From: a virus
Reading direction: 5' to 3' (one strand)
DNA length: 64,000 nt
IMG/VR virus record: IMGVR_UViG_3300017605_000140
Coordinates: 46,390-110,389 of that record
Shown here: one piece after another, positions 18,650-28,809 of the stretch
Position numbering within the stretch: the first letter of the stretch is position 1
Layout of the letters: each line of letters begins with the position of its first letter
Translations under genes and position numbers: made by a program
Notes under the pieces: generated by a model
What the model saw: only the letters and a program-made list of their open reading frames with translations
Databases searched by the model: none
What the model was told of the DNA's origin: nothing

Positions 18650-21508
18650 TTAAGGTTCAATTAACATCCACGCAACACTACTAGTGTCAGTCGCAGAAGA
18701 GCTAGTAATAGTAAAGCTCGTACCATTAACTCTAGAACTTACGCGAAGGAATCCGACAGTGCCTCCACCATCAAGTTGAGAGGTTAAAAAGATTCTACTG
18801 TTTGATGTAACTGCTGCGACTGACACAGTAGCGGTTCCCGCTACCAGCGCAACCGATCCTGATAGACGTGTAGCTCTCCATGTTCCTCCGTGTCGTACAT
18901 AGAGATTGTTGCTAGTAGTATCTACGGCTAAAGTTCCGTTTAATTGTCCGTGAGAGAACGAAGCATCAGATGGTACGCCAGCTACAGAGGCTGTTACAGG
19001 ATTACCGGCGAATCTGGTAGGAAGAGTTCCACCAAACTGTGAACCATTTCCAGAAGTACAATTTCGGATATTAAAATCTGCGGTACTGGAAGAAGAAAAG
19101 AAGATATGGCTTCCAGTTGGGGCTGTAACATAATTACCTGTTACGCCGCTAAGATCTGCTGTACTTCCCGCACCACTGAATAGTAGAACACCAGAGTTAA
19201 TAGTGGCTACACTTCCGTTGGATATTAGTACATCATGTAAACCAGACATCTGAGCAGACCACGTTATTATTGTCTGTGGTGTAGAGTATCCAGAAAAGAA
19301 GTTTCCTGCATAGCAATATAGATTATTTACCCAAATAGCTTTTGCAGAGTCATGAACAAATAGGTGAGAACCACCACGGAGAAGAGAAGATTCCATCTTA
19401 CAGTTTGTTATATAAATACCATTAGGATTATTAGTGTTTCCGGTACCCTGCTCTATTCTTAAGGCACCGTTACTGAAGTTTTCCCAACGACAAGAATCAA
19501 ATACAATTTGATTAGTAGTATCAGCACTGAAACCGAAACCTGAAGCGGCAGCCGAGTTTCTTAGCCAAACTGCTGGAGTCACAGAATCTGCGGCACCGAA
19601 AGAAGATTCAAACTGGCAGTTGTAAAATCTTGAATCCCAGAACTCTACAGCATCAATCAATACATCATTATTAGAAGTAAAGAAAACTTCTCGGAACATA
19701 TTATTGTCCGAGTAGTATGTTCTCAGTACAGCGCCAGTTTGGTTATTACCATTAAGAGTAATTGCTTGAATACCAGCGTATCTATTGTGTGTAGCACCAC
19801 TAGGATCAGTAGAAGGACCTGACATATCAATTAAGATACCGTTACCATTCTTTCTGATCTGACTTACTCTTCTACCATCTCCAGTAAGACGTACATTACT
19901 AGGAAGTGTTAGACATACACCAGATACAGGTGTCACTGCGTATGTGCCGGGTGGTAAGTAAACCTCTCCACCACCAGCAGCACTGGCCGCATTAATGGCA
20001 GCCTGTATGGCAGCTTGGTCATTCGTGCTGTTGTTACCTACAGCCCCATATACCGGGTCCTTAACATTGTATACTCCCAGAGATTTTATAACATCTCCAG
20101 AAGCTACTGTGCCAGAAATTGTTCCTACGTTGAGTACTGCGGCTCCGCCTAGACCTAGGTTAGTTCTGGCAGTAGTTGAAGAAGCCAAATCAGAAAGGTT
20201 AGAAGCCTTTTGTGCAGCCCCAGTAATTCTGCTGTCATCTCCTGCGGCTACTGTACCAGAAGTAGTTCCTATATTAGCGGTGGCTGCCGTTCCTAATGCT
20301 CCACCCGGGATTACCGGAGTAGCGGAGAAAGTCTTCACACCCGCGATAGTCTGTGCTGTAGTAAGATCAACAAAATTCTGTGTAGTTGACCCTGTTCCAC
20401 CTTGGTTTACTGGTAAAGCGGATGCTAGGTGTGTAGATACAACAGTCGGACTTGTGGCTGTTCCTGCTAGATCCCCGGCTAGTTGTACAATTCCTGTACT
20501 AGAACTTGTGGCTGCTACAGGAATTTGTCCGAATGCAGCAGCGTCTGTTGAAGCTGTACCGTTTGCTACATTGATAAGTTTTTGAGTATTCATATCTACT
20601 GAAGCTGTTGGAGCACTCATCTGATCTAAACGATTTGCACGAATAACAGAGTTTACGTTAGAAGTACTAGCGAGAGTAGGAGAAGGGTATGAGCCTGTTA
20701 GATCACCTGAGGCTGAACCACTGGGCGGCAGAGTGGCAGGAATCTGCCCGAAAGCTGCTGCATCTGTTGCTACAGTTCCATCAGCCAGTGAAGTTAATTT
20801 TTGACTGTTCATGCTAACTGAAGCTGTAGGCACAGCCATCTGGTCTAGTCTATTAGCGCGAATAATTGAATTTACGTTAGCTGTAGCAGATAAAGTAGGT
20901 CCGGGATATGTTCCTGTTAAATCTCCAGACGCAGAACCAGTAGGGGGAAGTGTAGTAGGAATCTGCCCAAATGCCGCCACATCGTTAGAAGCACTGCCAT
21001 TAGCCACTGCTAGAATCTTGTGGTTATTCATATTAATATCAGTAGTAGGAATATTAATCTGATTCAAAGAAGGCATAGCATGTACGTGACCAGCATCTGT
21101 AGCTAGTCCTGTAGTACCAGCCGCTCTAACACCTAAAGGCTGTATATCAGTAGCAGTACCGTCAAGTTGCACTATTCCCGGAATACTAGTAGAAGCTACT
21201 GGCAAAGTTGGTGTACCGTGAGTGTGATCTGCTCTGGCGTAGCTATTACTAGTTCCTACTGTTGGTGTTTCATCAAATAAAGTTTCTGGAACTACAGAAG
21301 AAGCTGGAGGTATAACTACAGGAGTTTGCCATGTAGCAGTGGCAGGACTAGTAGCTGTAAGGGCATCACCAGAAACAGGAGTACCAGAGACTGTAACCCC
21401 GTTTATCTGCACAGATGCCGCAGTTATAGCGCTTTGTAAATAAAGTAGCGCATCGTTATTTGTTATATCCCAATTCGCTTGTCCGCGTATAGGTAATACT
21501 AGTGCCAT
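18650..21508 (-). CDS. Tail spike with beta-helix depolymerase-like domain
   Basis: A 952-residue protein. The N-terminal half has linker modules: two tandem near-identical repeats of about 72 residues (residues about 150-330, each with GQIP, SGSASGDLTG and ANRLDQM) and the QGGTGSTTQNFVDLTT module. Residues about 470-800 are a right-handed beta-helix / pectate-lyase-like domain beginning YGAVGNNSTNDQAAIQAAI and GGGEVYLPPGTYAV. The C-terminus is a small capping domain. Such spikes usually degrade host surface polysaccharide. Catalytic residues cannot be assigned by eye. Confidence 0.85.
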   Translation of the reverse strand: MALVLPIRGQANWDITNNDALLYLQSAITAASVQINGVTVSGTPVSGDALTATSPATATWQTPVVIPPASSVVPETLFDETPTVGTSNSYARADHTHGTPTLPVASTSIPGIVQLDGTATDIQPLGVRAAGTTGLATDAGHVHAMPSLNQINIPTTDINMNNHKILAVANGSASNDVAAFGQIPTTLPPTGSASGDLTGTYPGPTLSATANVNSIIRANRLDQMAVPTASVSMNSQKLTSLADGTVATDAAAFGQIPATLPPSGSASGDLTGSYPSPTLASTSNVNSVIRANRLDQMSAPTASVDMNTQKLINVANGTASTDAAAFGQIPVAATSSSTGIVQLAGDLAGTATSPTVVSTHLASALPVNQGGTGSTTQNFVDLTTAQTIAGVKTFSATPVIPGGALGTAATANIGTTSGTVAAGDDSRITGAAQKASNLSDLASSTTARTNLGLGGAAVLNVGTISGTVASGDVIKSLGVYNVKDPVYGAVGNNSTNDQAAIQAAINAASAAGGGEVYLPPGTYAVTPVSGVCLTLPSNVRLTGDGRRVSQIRKNGNGILIDMSGPSTDPSGATHNRYAGIQAITLNGNNQTGAVLRTYYSDNNMFREVFFTSNNDVLIDAVEFWDSRFYNCQFESSFGAADSVTPAVWLRNSAAASGFGFSADTTNQIVFDSCRWENFSNGALRIEQGTGNTNNPNGIYITNCKMESSLLRGGSHLFVHDSAKAIWVNNLYCYAGNFFSGYSTPQTIITWSAQMSGLHDVLISNGSVATINSGVLLFSGAGSTADLSGVTGNYVTAPTGSHIFFSSSSTADFNIRNCTSGNGSQFGGTLPTRFAGNPVTASVAGVPSDASFSHGQLNGTLAVDTTSNNLYVRHGGTWRATRLSGSVALVAGTATVSVAAVTSNSRIFLTSQLDGGGTVGFLRVSSRVNGTSFTITSSSATDTSSVAWMLIEP

Positions 21509-21520
21509 GAGGTACCTTTT

Positions 21521-22342
21521 CTAAGATGTAATAATTCCGCCGCCATAACCGTCTTCTCCATAAAATCCTTCTCCATAACCAGTAACGCTAGGTCTTCCAC
21601 CATATTCACCTTCTCCATAACCGCCTTCACCATAGCCTGATCCTGTTGGTGGGGCATACACTGTACTACGTAAAGTAGGAGATATTTGTTGAAGCTCTTT
21701 GCTCATCGCACTAGCAGGTGATGACTGAGTGTAGGTAAGAGGATAAACTCCTCTACCACTATTATACGGATCATACGTTGCATCATTAAGACTAAGTCTT
21801 TGAGAGAATCGTTTATCATTTGGTATCGCGTATTGTGCAAACTGAACGTCATTTACCATTTCATCTGGTTTTACCTGTGTAGCATCTACCGCCACAATTA
21901 TATCCTTCTGCTGAATTTGTCCTAAAATTTGAACGCTGGTTACTCTGAATACCTTAGTGTCATACACAAATCTGTCTTTAAGGTAATTCTGAGTATTTAA
22001 GTCCATACGGTCTAAACCAGCACGTTTTAACTGATCAAAGGATAATGTAATATGTGCGCGGTCATTATAGTAAAAACCGTTCTCGGTATTATCATTATCT
22101 CCTTCTATATGAATAACATGAAGAGCGGGCAGAATATTGGGACCGAAATATACTCTGCCTAATGGTGAGTCTGCCTCACCGTACGTAGGATCAACGCTAG
22201 ATTGATCATAAGCAAATCGAAAATAGTAAACACTGTCGCCAGTCCATCTCTGCCAATCACGAAGACCCTTATAGATTTCGGCTGTTTCAAAATCGACGGA
22301 GAAGCGTCCACCCTTCCACCCTATACGTCCGATTTGAACCAC
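21521..22342 (-). CDS. Neck / head-tail connector protein
   Basis: A 273-residue protein between the capsid genes and the spike/sheath genes, the neck position (T4 gp13/gp14-like role). The start is GTG 22340-22342; the frame is closed just upstream. The last 45 residues are an unusual Gly/Tyr/Glu-rich repeat of GYGEG-type units, reminiscent of the GYGG segments at the start of the fibre at 380-2779. No catalytic motif is seen. Confidence 0.5.
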   Translation of the reverse strand: MVQIGRIGWKGGRFSVDFETAEIYKGLRDWQRWTGDSVYYFRFAYDQSSVDPTYGEADSPLGRVYFGPNILPALHVIHIEGDNDNTENGFYYNDRAHITLSFDQLKRAGLDRMDLNTQNYLKDRFVYDTKVFRVTSVQILGQIQQKDIIVAVDATQVKPDEMVNDVQFAQYAIPNDKRFSQRLSLNDATYDPYNSGRGVYPLTYTQSSPASAMSKELQQISPTLRSTVYAPPTGSGYGEGGYGEGEYGGRPSVTGYGEGFYGEDGYGGGIITS

Positions 22343-22378
22343 ATCCTTTTTCTATAAGGGTCTTCATTAATGATAAGA

Positions 22379-23203
22379 CTATAAGCCCCATTGGCCCCCG
22401 AAAATCTGACTTTGAAGATTACTTTCATCCTCATCACGACTATTGATGGGAGGCAATTGACGACGAGGAAAGTCATAGTCATCATATTCTCTGTCTTCAA
22501 AGATAGGAACAAGACGATTAGTTGTCTTGGATACTCTTCTGATCTTAGACATTTCAATACTGTTAAGTCCGATATTAAGCATGGCGCAAAGTTGATTATA
22601 TCTTTCCGTCATAGCGTCTATTTGCGAACGTAATTGTTGGTAACGCTGACTACGAGGCACTGTAGTCCCGTCTGCGCTCGAAATATCAATGTCGGTACTT
22701 GCATCCGTAGCTAGTGCCCAAAGGGCGTCTACAGTGGCTCTGAGGGCCACCAAGGTACCTTCTATATCTGGCAGGTTAGATAGATCTATAGGTACCGTTA
22801 CATACTTGACAAAACCGTTGGAATCCTTGAATCTAGTTTTTAGTGTTCTACCATTAGTGTGCTGAAGAACTGCGTCACTGATAAAAGCACTTAATTCTTC
22901 ATCAGAGAACATTCCACTAGCTTGACCGGATATTACTAAAGTATCTCCTTGAGGAAGAGGAGAAGGAGCACCAGTAAGAAATATACGGCCTTCCTGGTAA
23001 TTCATAGCATAGTCAGTTCCTTTAACCAAAAGTACCGGAACTTGATTTTTGATCCATGTTACTGTTTCATTCCAGATATTAAAATCTGTAAGGTCATAAG
23101 TGGATACCATACCTGTACCTAGAAATGTATCGGAAAACGGCGCACCAGTATCTCCCAGCTCTACCCGGACTCTGCTAATAATATCTTGCATAGTAAATGC
23201 CAT
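22379..23203 (-). CDS. Head-tail connector protein
   Basis: A 274-residue protein starting MAFTMQDIISRVRVELGD, a typical opening of phage head completion/adaptor proteins. The middle contains an ISDAVLQHTNGRTLKTRF helix, and the C-terminus is acidic and Arg-rich (FEDREYDDYDFPRRQ). By gene order it forms part of the neck ring between portal and tail. Confidence 0.6.
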   Translation of the reverse strand: MAFTMQDIISRVRVELGDTGAPFSDTFLGTGMVSTYDLTDFNIWNETVTWIKNQVPVLLVKGTDYAMNYQEGRIFLTGAPSPLPQGDTLVISGQASGMFSDEELSAFISDAVLQHTNGRTLKTRFKDSNGFVKYVTVPIDLSNLPDIEGTLVALRATVDALWALATDASTDIDISSADGTTVPRSQRYQQLRSQIDAMTERYNQLCAMLNIGLNSIEMSKIRRVSKTTNRLVPIFEDREYDDYDFPRRQLPPINSRDEDESNLQSQIFGGQWGL

Positions 23204-23209
23204 AAGAGC

Positions 23210-23662
23210 CTACTGTTGAGTAAAGGTGATATTAGCAACTGGTACAGTAATAGCCTGATTCTGAGCAGCTAGCACCGGGACATCCCATTGCCATACTGAA
23301 ATTACTTCTCCAGTTGTCCCTGTAGCTGTTGTTACTAGCGCACCAAAGGTTGTGGGAGTTCCCGAACCATTAGTTGCAGTAAACGGACCAAAAGTTACTA
23401 AATTATTATTCTGGATCTGGCTTACACCATTTGAAGGTGAAGAAGCCGCAGTAAACGTTACTACTTGACGAGAATAGCCGGTAGCAGCTAATTCAGTTAA
23501 TTCCGACATCTGAGGATCGGTGGGAATTGCTGCCGTAGTGCTTGGATCTACAGTAAGAAGAGCTACATAACTAGTTGTGGGAGGAGTCCAACCACCAAGA
23601 GCTGTTCCAGTAATCCAGTTTAAAATAGCACGGTCAGTAGTATCTGTTAGGTTACCTGACAT
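23210..23662 (-). CDS. Virion structural protein (TPPTxxYVALLT family)
   Basis: A 150-residue protein with WTPPTTSYVALLTVDPST and GYSRQVVTFTAA, a pattern I recognise from small phage head/neck or decoration proteins. It is entirely beta in character, fits an Ig/adhesin-like fold, and lies in the neck gene group. The precise position in the particle is not known. Confidence 0.55.
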   Translation of the reverse strand: MSGNLTDTTDRAILNWITGTALGGWTPPTTSYVALLTVDPSTTAAIPTDPQMSELTELAATGYSRQVVTFTAASSPSNGVSQIQNNNLVTFGPFTATNGSGTPTTFGALVTTATGTTGEVISVWQWDVPVLAAQNQAITVPVANITFTQQ

Positions 23663-23677
23663 ATATTATTCCTTTTC

Positions 23678-24055
23678 TTAACGGTAACTGCCTTCCCATA
23701 GAAGGCCCTTACTTGCTAGGTGACGTGCTAGATCTAATGGAACTGAATACTTACGACCCTCTTCAAACGTATAATGTTGCCCGGCACCAAAAGTCATCTG
23801 CTCTAAGGTGGTATTAGGAATAATAGTCTTATTAGAAGCCTCTAATTCAATTTCTTCCTCAACGTCTAGATCGTTATTCTGAACAGAAGTTATGGGTCCC
23901 TTAGTGTAATCTACTGGAATATCATTTATTTCTGTTTCAATTTCAGCCATTAAAGAAATTTCTTGGGCACGCTTCTTAAGTTCGGCAGCATTTTCTTTCT
24001 GAAGACGCTCAGTCTCAATACCTGTAAGGTCTCCGACACGCTTGCGAGGGGGCAT
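23678..24055 (-). CDS. Conserved head-region protein of unknown function
   Basis: A 125-residue acidic protein. The C-terminal YTFEEGRKYSVPLDLARHL followed by ASKGLLW is a motif frequent in actinophage genes next to the capsid gene. The N-terminus is basic, then helical. It lies between neck genes and the nuclease insertion. No enzymatic motif is visible. Confidence 0.6.
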   Translation of the reverse strand: MPPRKRVGDLTGIETERLQKENAAELKKRAQEISLMAEIETEINDIPVDYTKGPITSVQNNDLDVEEEIELEASNKTIIPNTTLEQMTFGAGQHYTFEEGRKYSVPLDLARHLASKGLLWEGSYR

Positions 24056-24147
24056 TGTATTCTCCTAGTTATTATCTCAATTATTACTTAAATTATATCT
24101 TAATAGATTTGGGGTTTGGGATTGGTAGTTGTTATGAGGGCTAGGAC

Positions 24148-24177
24148 TTGACAACCCCTATCAGTCTTTGCTACTAT
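24148..24177 (+). promoter_or_regulatory. Sigma70-type promoter for the inserted nuclease
   Basis: TTGACA at 24148-24153 and TACTAT at 24172-24177 are separated by 18 nt. The box pair lies 28 nt before the nuclease ATG and on the opposite strand to the surrounding late genes. Confidence 0.75.
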
Positions 24178-24204
24178 GTACCTAACAACAACGGAAGGTA
24201 CAAC

Positions 24205-24972
24205 ATGTTTGAGTGTGGAAATGAATCCTGTAAGAAAGAAGTAAAACAACTACGTAAGGGTCTCTGCCAAGCTTGTTATCGTAGACATATGCGTAATGGG
24301 ACCACTGATTACCAGACTGTTCCTCCTCTAAGTCCTGATCTCATCATTGAAAAAACTATACCTGAAAACGGCTGTCTTATTTGGCAAGGATCTGTGGATA
24401 AGGATGGATACCCCAGGTATTATGATCCTACTGTGCGAGAAGCTACAGGAGATGGAATTGTAAATGTCCGCCGATGGGTAGCGCAAGCAGAGAAAGGAAA
24501 GATTGTAGAAGATAGTTGTGATAATCGTCTATGCGTAAATGTTCATCATTTACGCATTGCTACTGTTGCCACCGGAAGGAAAACAATGGCAGGAGTAAAT
24601 TCAGTTAAGACACACTGCGATAGTATGCACGAACTTACTGATGACAACGTATACCTACGAAAGAACGGGGCACGATCTTGTCGTAAATGCGCATCCATAG
24701 CCTCCCGACGAAATTTCTTTAAGAGTACATATGGCATTACCGTGGAAGCATTTGAACAGAAAATTATCGATCAAAATTATCTTTGCCCTATTTGCTCAAG
24801 GGAACTTGAGTACGGGCGCCAATCCATGGGAGCAGTTATGGACCATGATCATCTTACACTGAAAAACCGCGATGTTCTGCATTCAAAGTGTAATATTGGC
24901 CTTGGCCATTTCGAAGAAAATATTGAGTTTCTTCTCGGAGCTATCGAATACCTAAAGAAGCATAGTAGCTAG
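24205..24972 (+). CDS. HNH / endonuclease VII-like nuclease, free-standing homing type
   Basis: The start is ATG 24205 behind GGAAGG at 24193-24198; an upstream TTG in frame is the -35 box of the promoter. The 255-residue protein starts with a Cys cluster (CGNESCKK, CQACYRR). It then has an HNH_3-like segment (CDNRLCVNVHHLRIAT, about residue 98-113) and ends with an endonuclease VII-type domain: CPIC, then MDHDH about residue 211-215, then SKCNIGLGHF. It sits antiparallel inside the head operon, with its own promoter and terminator, as mobile endonucleases do. Confidence 0.85.
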   Translation: MFECGNESCKKEVKQLRKGLCQACYRRHMRNGTTDYQTVPPLSPDLIIEKTIPENGCLIWQGSVDKDGYPRYYDPTVREATGDGIVNVRRWVAQAEKGKIVEDSCDNRLCVNVHHLRIATVATGRKTMAGVNSVKTHCDSMHELTDDNVYLRKNGARSCRKCASIASRRNFFKSTYGITVEAFEQKIIDQNYLCPICSRELEYGRQSMGAVMDHDHLTLKNRDVLHSKCNIGLGHFEENIEFLLGAIEYLKKHSS

Positions 24973-24974
24973 TT

Positions 24975-25020
24975 TAGAAAATCCCCTAGGGTCTAGTAAT
25001 AGATTCTAGGGGATTTTCTA
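24975..25020. terminator. Strong bidirectional terminator
   Basis: A perfect 15-bp inverted repeat (24975-24989 with 25006-25020) with further pairing towards a short loop. A-runs and T-runs flank it. It ends the rightward nuclease transcript and also lies downstream of the leftward capsid gene. Confidence 0.85.
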
Positions 25021-25049
25021 TTCCTAAACTACGGTATACTTTATTAGGA

Positions 25050-26087
25050 TTAGTTCGTAGAAGCGATAACCACACTTATGTCCGTTATAAGCCCTAAGCC
25101 CCATATAGCGTACCACGCTAATGCATGCTCTCTTCCAAAGTCGAGAATACCGCCGTCACGTAATTCAACAGGAAGAGAAATAGCGTGACCGAATGCATTG
25201 TCTCCAATAAAGATAGAGTCATAACGGTTAGCATTTCCATTACCAGTAGTAACACCACCAGTTGTAGTATCGGTTGTCCAACCAGTTCCCGCGCCACCTA
25301 CAACATTACGAACCTGAGTAGTTTCGATGAATACTACGTCGTTTAGGCGTCCGATTTCGCCCAAAAGGAAGTTACCTGGACTGGCATACTTAGTCATTTC
25401 GATAAACTGAGGATCGTTACGTAGCCAACGGCTTTGATGAGGATGGACAAAACAGACATAAGTCTCTCCTAATCTGGGGACGTTTTTTGTCGCAAGTGTT
25501 TCGACTGCGTCGTATACAGTCTGAGAAGTCAAATTGAAATCTCCAGTCATAGAAGCATTAGAGCTTCCTACTGTACCTACGTTGTAGTAGACCTGGTTGT
25601 TAAGTGGCCCAGCATCCTTCTGGTAACCAAATAGCTGAGAAGAAGCTTGTAGCAAGGTGTTTCTTGCACTAATGTCAAGGTATGTTGCCATGTTACGGCC
25701 TAGAAGACGTGAGGCAGATGCCATTACGTCATCAAAGGAAGCATTCAGAAGAAGCTCAGAAACAGCTACAGCGAAACCTTGTTCAGCTACAGTGATACTG
25801 AACTGAGAAGCTGTAAGAGGAGCTGTCTGCATACGGATACCTTCAACAAGCTGACTAGCCTGTCCTAGGTTGTTATAACGCATAAAGTTAATAGTAAGAC
25901 CAGGAGTAACGCCTAGCTCTGTCTTCTTTACAGCAAATTGCTCAAAACGTAAAATAGGCATTGCTTGGAACAAAATTTCTTTTGACCAGATTGTTTGGAT
26001 AGCTGGAGAAAGAGCCGAACTACCTCCAGGATACGATGTTGGAGCACCTGAGATATTCGGTGTGCCCGTAATTGCTGAACCAGCCAT
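25050..26087 (-). CDS. Major capsid protein
   Basis: A 345-residue HK97-fold shell protein of the N4 gp56-like type. LGVTPGLTINFMRYNNLGQA, EGIRMQTAPLTASQFSITVA and VAVSELLLNASFDDVMAS give the family pattern. Its position just downstream of scaffold and portal confirms it. The ribosome binding site is AAGGAA. Confidence 0.9.
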   Translation of the reverse strand: MAGSAITGTPNISGAPTSYPGGSSALSPAIQTIWSKEILFQAMPILRFEQFAVKKTELGVTPGLTINFMRYNNLGQASQLVEGIRMQTAPLTASQFSITVAEQGFAVAVSELLLNASFDDVMASASRLLGRNMATYLDISARNTLLQASSQLFGYQKDAGPLNNQVYYNVGTVGSSNASMTGDFNLTSQTVYDAVETLATKNVPRLGETYVCFVHPHQSRWLRNDPQFIEMTKYASPGNFLLGEIGRLNDVVFIETTQVRNVVGGAGTGWTTDTTTGGVTTGNGNANRYDSIFIGDNAFGHAISLPVELRDGGILDFGREHALAWYAIWGLGLITDISVVIASTN

Positions 26088-26147
26088 ATTTATTCCTTAA
26101 GTATTGTATGGGTTCGGGCACTAGCCGTACCCAGTGTGTTATTAAAC

Positions 26148-26966
26148 TTAACCGAGGATTCCTCGGCTTCTTTGTGCTTCACCTGACGCTATACCATATT
26201 CCTGACGAAACTTCATATACTCTGGCATAGACATATTGTCTATGTCTTCTTTAGTATATTGCTTCTGACCCATGGCACCATCAAGAGGACCTAGAGCTGT
26301 ATAACCAGTAGGTGAAACTCCTGGTGTTCTCAATGTCTGCTGCTGTCTTGCTTGCGCTACTTCTTCTGCAATAGACTGAGTAGCAATTTTTGCTTGTGCT
26401 ATAGCATTATCGATTTGTTCTTTAGTTTCCCCAGAAATAAAGTTGTGAAACTGGGGAGCAATATCAGCAGCATTACTCTGTAATTGGACACTTCTATATT
26501 CCAGAAGCTCATTGTATGCTCGCTCTTTATCAGCTATAGCACGCTCGGCTTCTCTTTCAGACTGTAGCTGTGCGAAACGGGATTCCCAAGTATCATTGGT
26601 TTCCTTTAGCTTACTCTCCAGAAGAGCCTTAGCAGACATCTCTTCTTCGCGCTTCGCTTGTATTGCAGCGTCCTTTTCAGCTTGCTTACGTTCGACTTCA
26701 GCAAGTTCCTGTGCCTTTTGATCCTGAATTTCTTGAAGAGTCTTCTGCGCAGAAGACCACTGAGTCTTTAATGACTGAATTTCAGTATAAAGCTTGTCCT
26801 TTTCTTCCTTACGTGCTCTAGCAATATCTTCCGCAGAAAATATTTGTTCTCCAGTAGCACCATGCTGAAAAGCTGCTGGGGAAGGAATAGGACTTTGAGC
26901 ACCATTACCTTCAGGATTTGGGGACTCAATTGATGTCACCAAACCAGGTTGTGTCGGAGTTGCCAT
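26148..26966 (-). CDS. Capsid scaffold protein
   Basis: A 272-residue protein with a long charged coiled coil (about 45-165, rich in Glu, Lys, Gln and Ala). The disordered N-terminus is Pro-rich and the short C-terminal part contains MPEYMKFRQEYG. It lies between portal and capsid, the standard position of a scaffold. No protease motif is visible. Confidence 0.85.
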   Translation of the reverse strand: MATPTQPGLVTSIESPNPEGNGAQSPIPSPAAFQHGATGEQIFSAEDIARARKEEKDKLYTEIQSLKTQWSSAQKTLQEIQDQKAQELAEVERKQAEKDAAIQAKREEEMSAKALLESKLKETNDTWESRFAQLQSEREAERAIADKERAYNELLEYRSVQLQSNAADIAPQFHNFISGETKEQIDNAIAQAKIATQSIAEEVAQARQQQTLRTPGVSPTGYTALGPLDGAMGQKQYTKEDIDNMSMPEYMKFRQEYGIASGEAQRSRGILG

Positions 26967-27037
26967 TTTTATATCTCCTAAAATTTAACTTGATGTTTTC
27001 CGAATATGTCCCGAATAAATTAACTTGAATATTTACA

Positions 27038-28747
27038 TTAATTGTCGTCTGTAGGAAGCTGTCTTGTACCTAACTTTGTACCGTACGCATTTACTACTGC
27101 CTCGCGTAACGCATCCATAGAACCAGCACCATCAAGACTTTGTAGATCTATTTTATTGATAGTACCTGGTCCACCTGAAGGTGCCTTAGTATTTCCTTCA
27201 GCATCTTGTTCAGGTTCTACTGGAACTGAAGTGCCATCAGGTTGTGGAACCATTCCAGTAAGTTCAGCGGTCACAGAATCAATCTGTGTTCGCAGCATTC
27301 GAAGAGCCCCATCACGAATAGCATCTTCGTGTAGCTCATCATAGATTTCTTGCAACTTATCGTCTGGGAACTGTTCTCCCATTTCTTTCAAAGCACCTCT
27401 GCGGCTTTCTAGATCCATGTTCATCATTGCAGCAATCTCATTCAGCTTTACTAGCTTATCTACTGGCAGAGGTGACGGCCAATCAATATCACTGAAATAA
27501 ACTAACGGATCTGCTGGATCAACCACTAAGGGCTGTCCTTCTTTAAAAACACCCTCAGTAGAAGGATCGTATAAAGTGGCTTCTGGTTCAAAAATAAATA
27601 AAGTACGTAAAGCTAGTTCATTTATTTTTTGTAATCCCTTACCATATTGTATCTTCTTTAGCTCAAACTTTTGCATAAGGGGGTAAAACTGAATAGCAAG
27701 AGCCACACCAGATGTATTAGAAATAGGTTGTGATTGTCCTAAAGCTGATTCCGGAACTCCTGTCATTTCATGCATGGCTACCTTAAGAGTATTAAGAACT
27801 TCAAGGGGACCCTCTAGCTCTACACCATTCTCAAGGTTATGAATGTCTACATCTTTATTGCCTATACTCCATACGCGGTTGGTTCCTTTCTCAAGCTGAG
27901 AAGGCTTCGCACCAATAACTACTGTAATGGGAGCTGCGTGATAATTAACAATATCAGCAATATCAGTAGCAGTTTCATTATACTGACGATTAAGAGTAAT
28001 TAAGTCCTGTACATCCGACATTCCCCAAGGAGAACCAGAAGCGGGATGATTAGCGATATGCACAATAGGTATAACACCTAAAGCATTGGGTCGCTCATCT
28101 ATTAGCTCATCATTAACAAATTCTCTAATAGTATCAGAACGAATTAACTCGGTGTAAGTATACACACTTCGAGTACCTTCAGTATTAGTTCCCCAAAAGC
28201 GATATTTAAGTTTGAATTCTAGCAACCTATCCCTATCATGTGGATGCCAGGTTGGAAAACAATATGCTGAATTAAGGGGAATAATACGTACACGTCCAGG
28301 ATGATTATTACCGGCCGAATCTACCCATGCTGGTTCATAAGCCACTTTAACAAAAGAATCTCCAGAGACGCCCCCTTGTTGACCCATTTCCCAAGTTACG
28401 GCTTTCATATTATTATCCTGTTGCCATATTCTTTTCAATAAGGCAGGAATAATATGATCGTACTCTTTTATGGTGTCAAAGGAGATACCTCTGGAGAAAC
28501 AAAAGTTATTAATATAATCAGCAAAAGCTTTAACGTAATTAAAGGTTAATTGAGGATCGCCAAATTCACGACGAGTTCCCCAATGATGCCCTAGGTACCA
28601 TGCCCAGTACTCTGCGTATCTGTTAAGGCGGGGACCATGCATCTCAAACTCTTCATCGGAAAGCTCTACTAAACCTAGCGGCGAAATCGCAATAGCTAAG
28701 TCTGAGGCAGCAGCTCTCATTGAAGGGTTGTAGAACGTCATTGACAT
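27038..28747 (-). CDS. Portal protein
   Basis: A 569-residue portal. Features include YAEYWAWYLGHHWG, LTFNYVKAFADYINNFCFSR, a central LGVIPIVHIANHP followed by SDVQDLITLNRQYNETATDI, and the C-terminal helical region with EMTGVPESALGQSQPISNTSG. It forms the DNA gate at the capsid vertex. The acidic C-terminal tail is variable. The SD is GGATG. Confidence 0.9.
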   Translation of the reverse strand: MSMTFYNPSMRAAASDLAIAISPLGLVELSDEEFEMHGPRLNRYAEYWAWYLGHHWGTRREFGDPQLTFNYVKAFADYINNFCFSRGISFDTIKEYDHIIPALLKRIWQQDNNMKAVTWEMGQQGGVSGDSFVKVAYEPAWVDSAGNNHPGRVRIIPLNSAYCFPTWHPHDRDRLLEFKLKYRFWGTNTEGTRSVYTYTELIRSDTIREFVNDELIDERPNALGVIPIVHIANHPASGSPWGMSDVQDLITLNRQYNETATDIADIVNYHAAPITVVIGAKPSQLEKGTNRVWSIGNKDVDIHNLENGVELEGPLEVLNTLKVAMHEMTGVPESALGQSQPISNTSGVALAIQFYPLMQKFELKKIQYGKGLQKINELALRTLFIFEPEATLYDPSTEGVFKEGQPLVVDPADPLVYFSDIDWPSPLPVDKLVKLNEIAAMMNMDLESRRGALKEMGEQFPDDKLQEIYDELHEDAIRDGALRMLRTQIDSVTAELTGMVPQPDGTSVPVEPEQDAEGNTKAPSGGPGTINKIDLQSLDGAGSMDALREAVVNAYGTKLGTRQLPTDDN

Positions 28748-28809
28748 TTAGTTACATCCTATAAATTCACCGAATTAATATCTTTGTATATAGACTACCA
28801 TAATTTATA

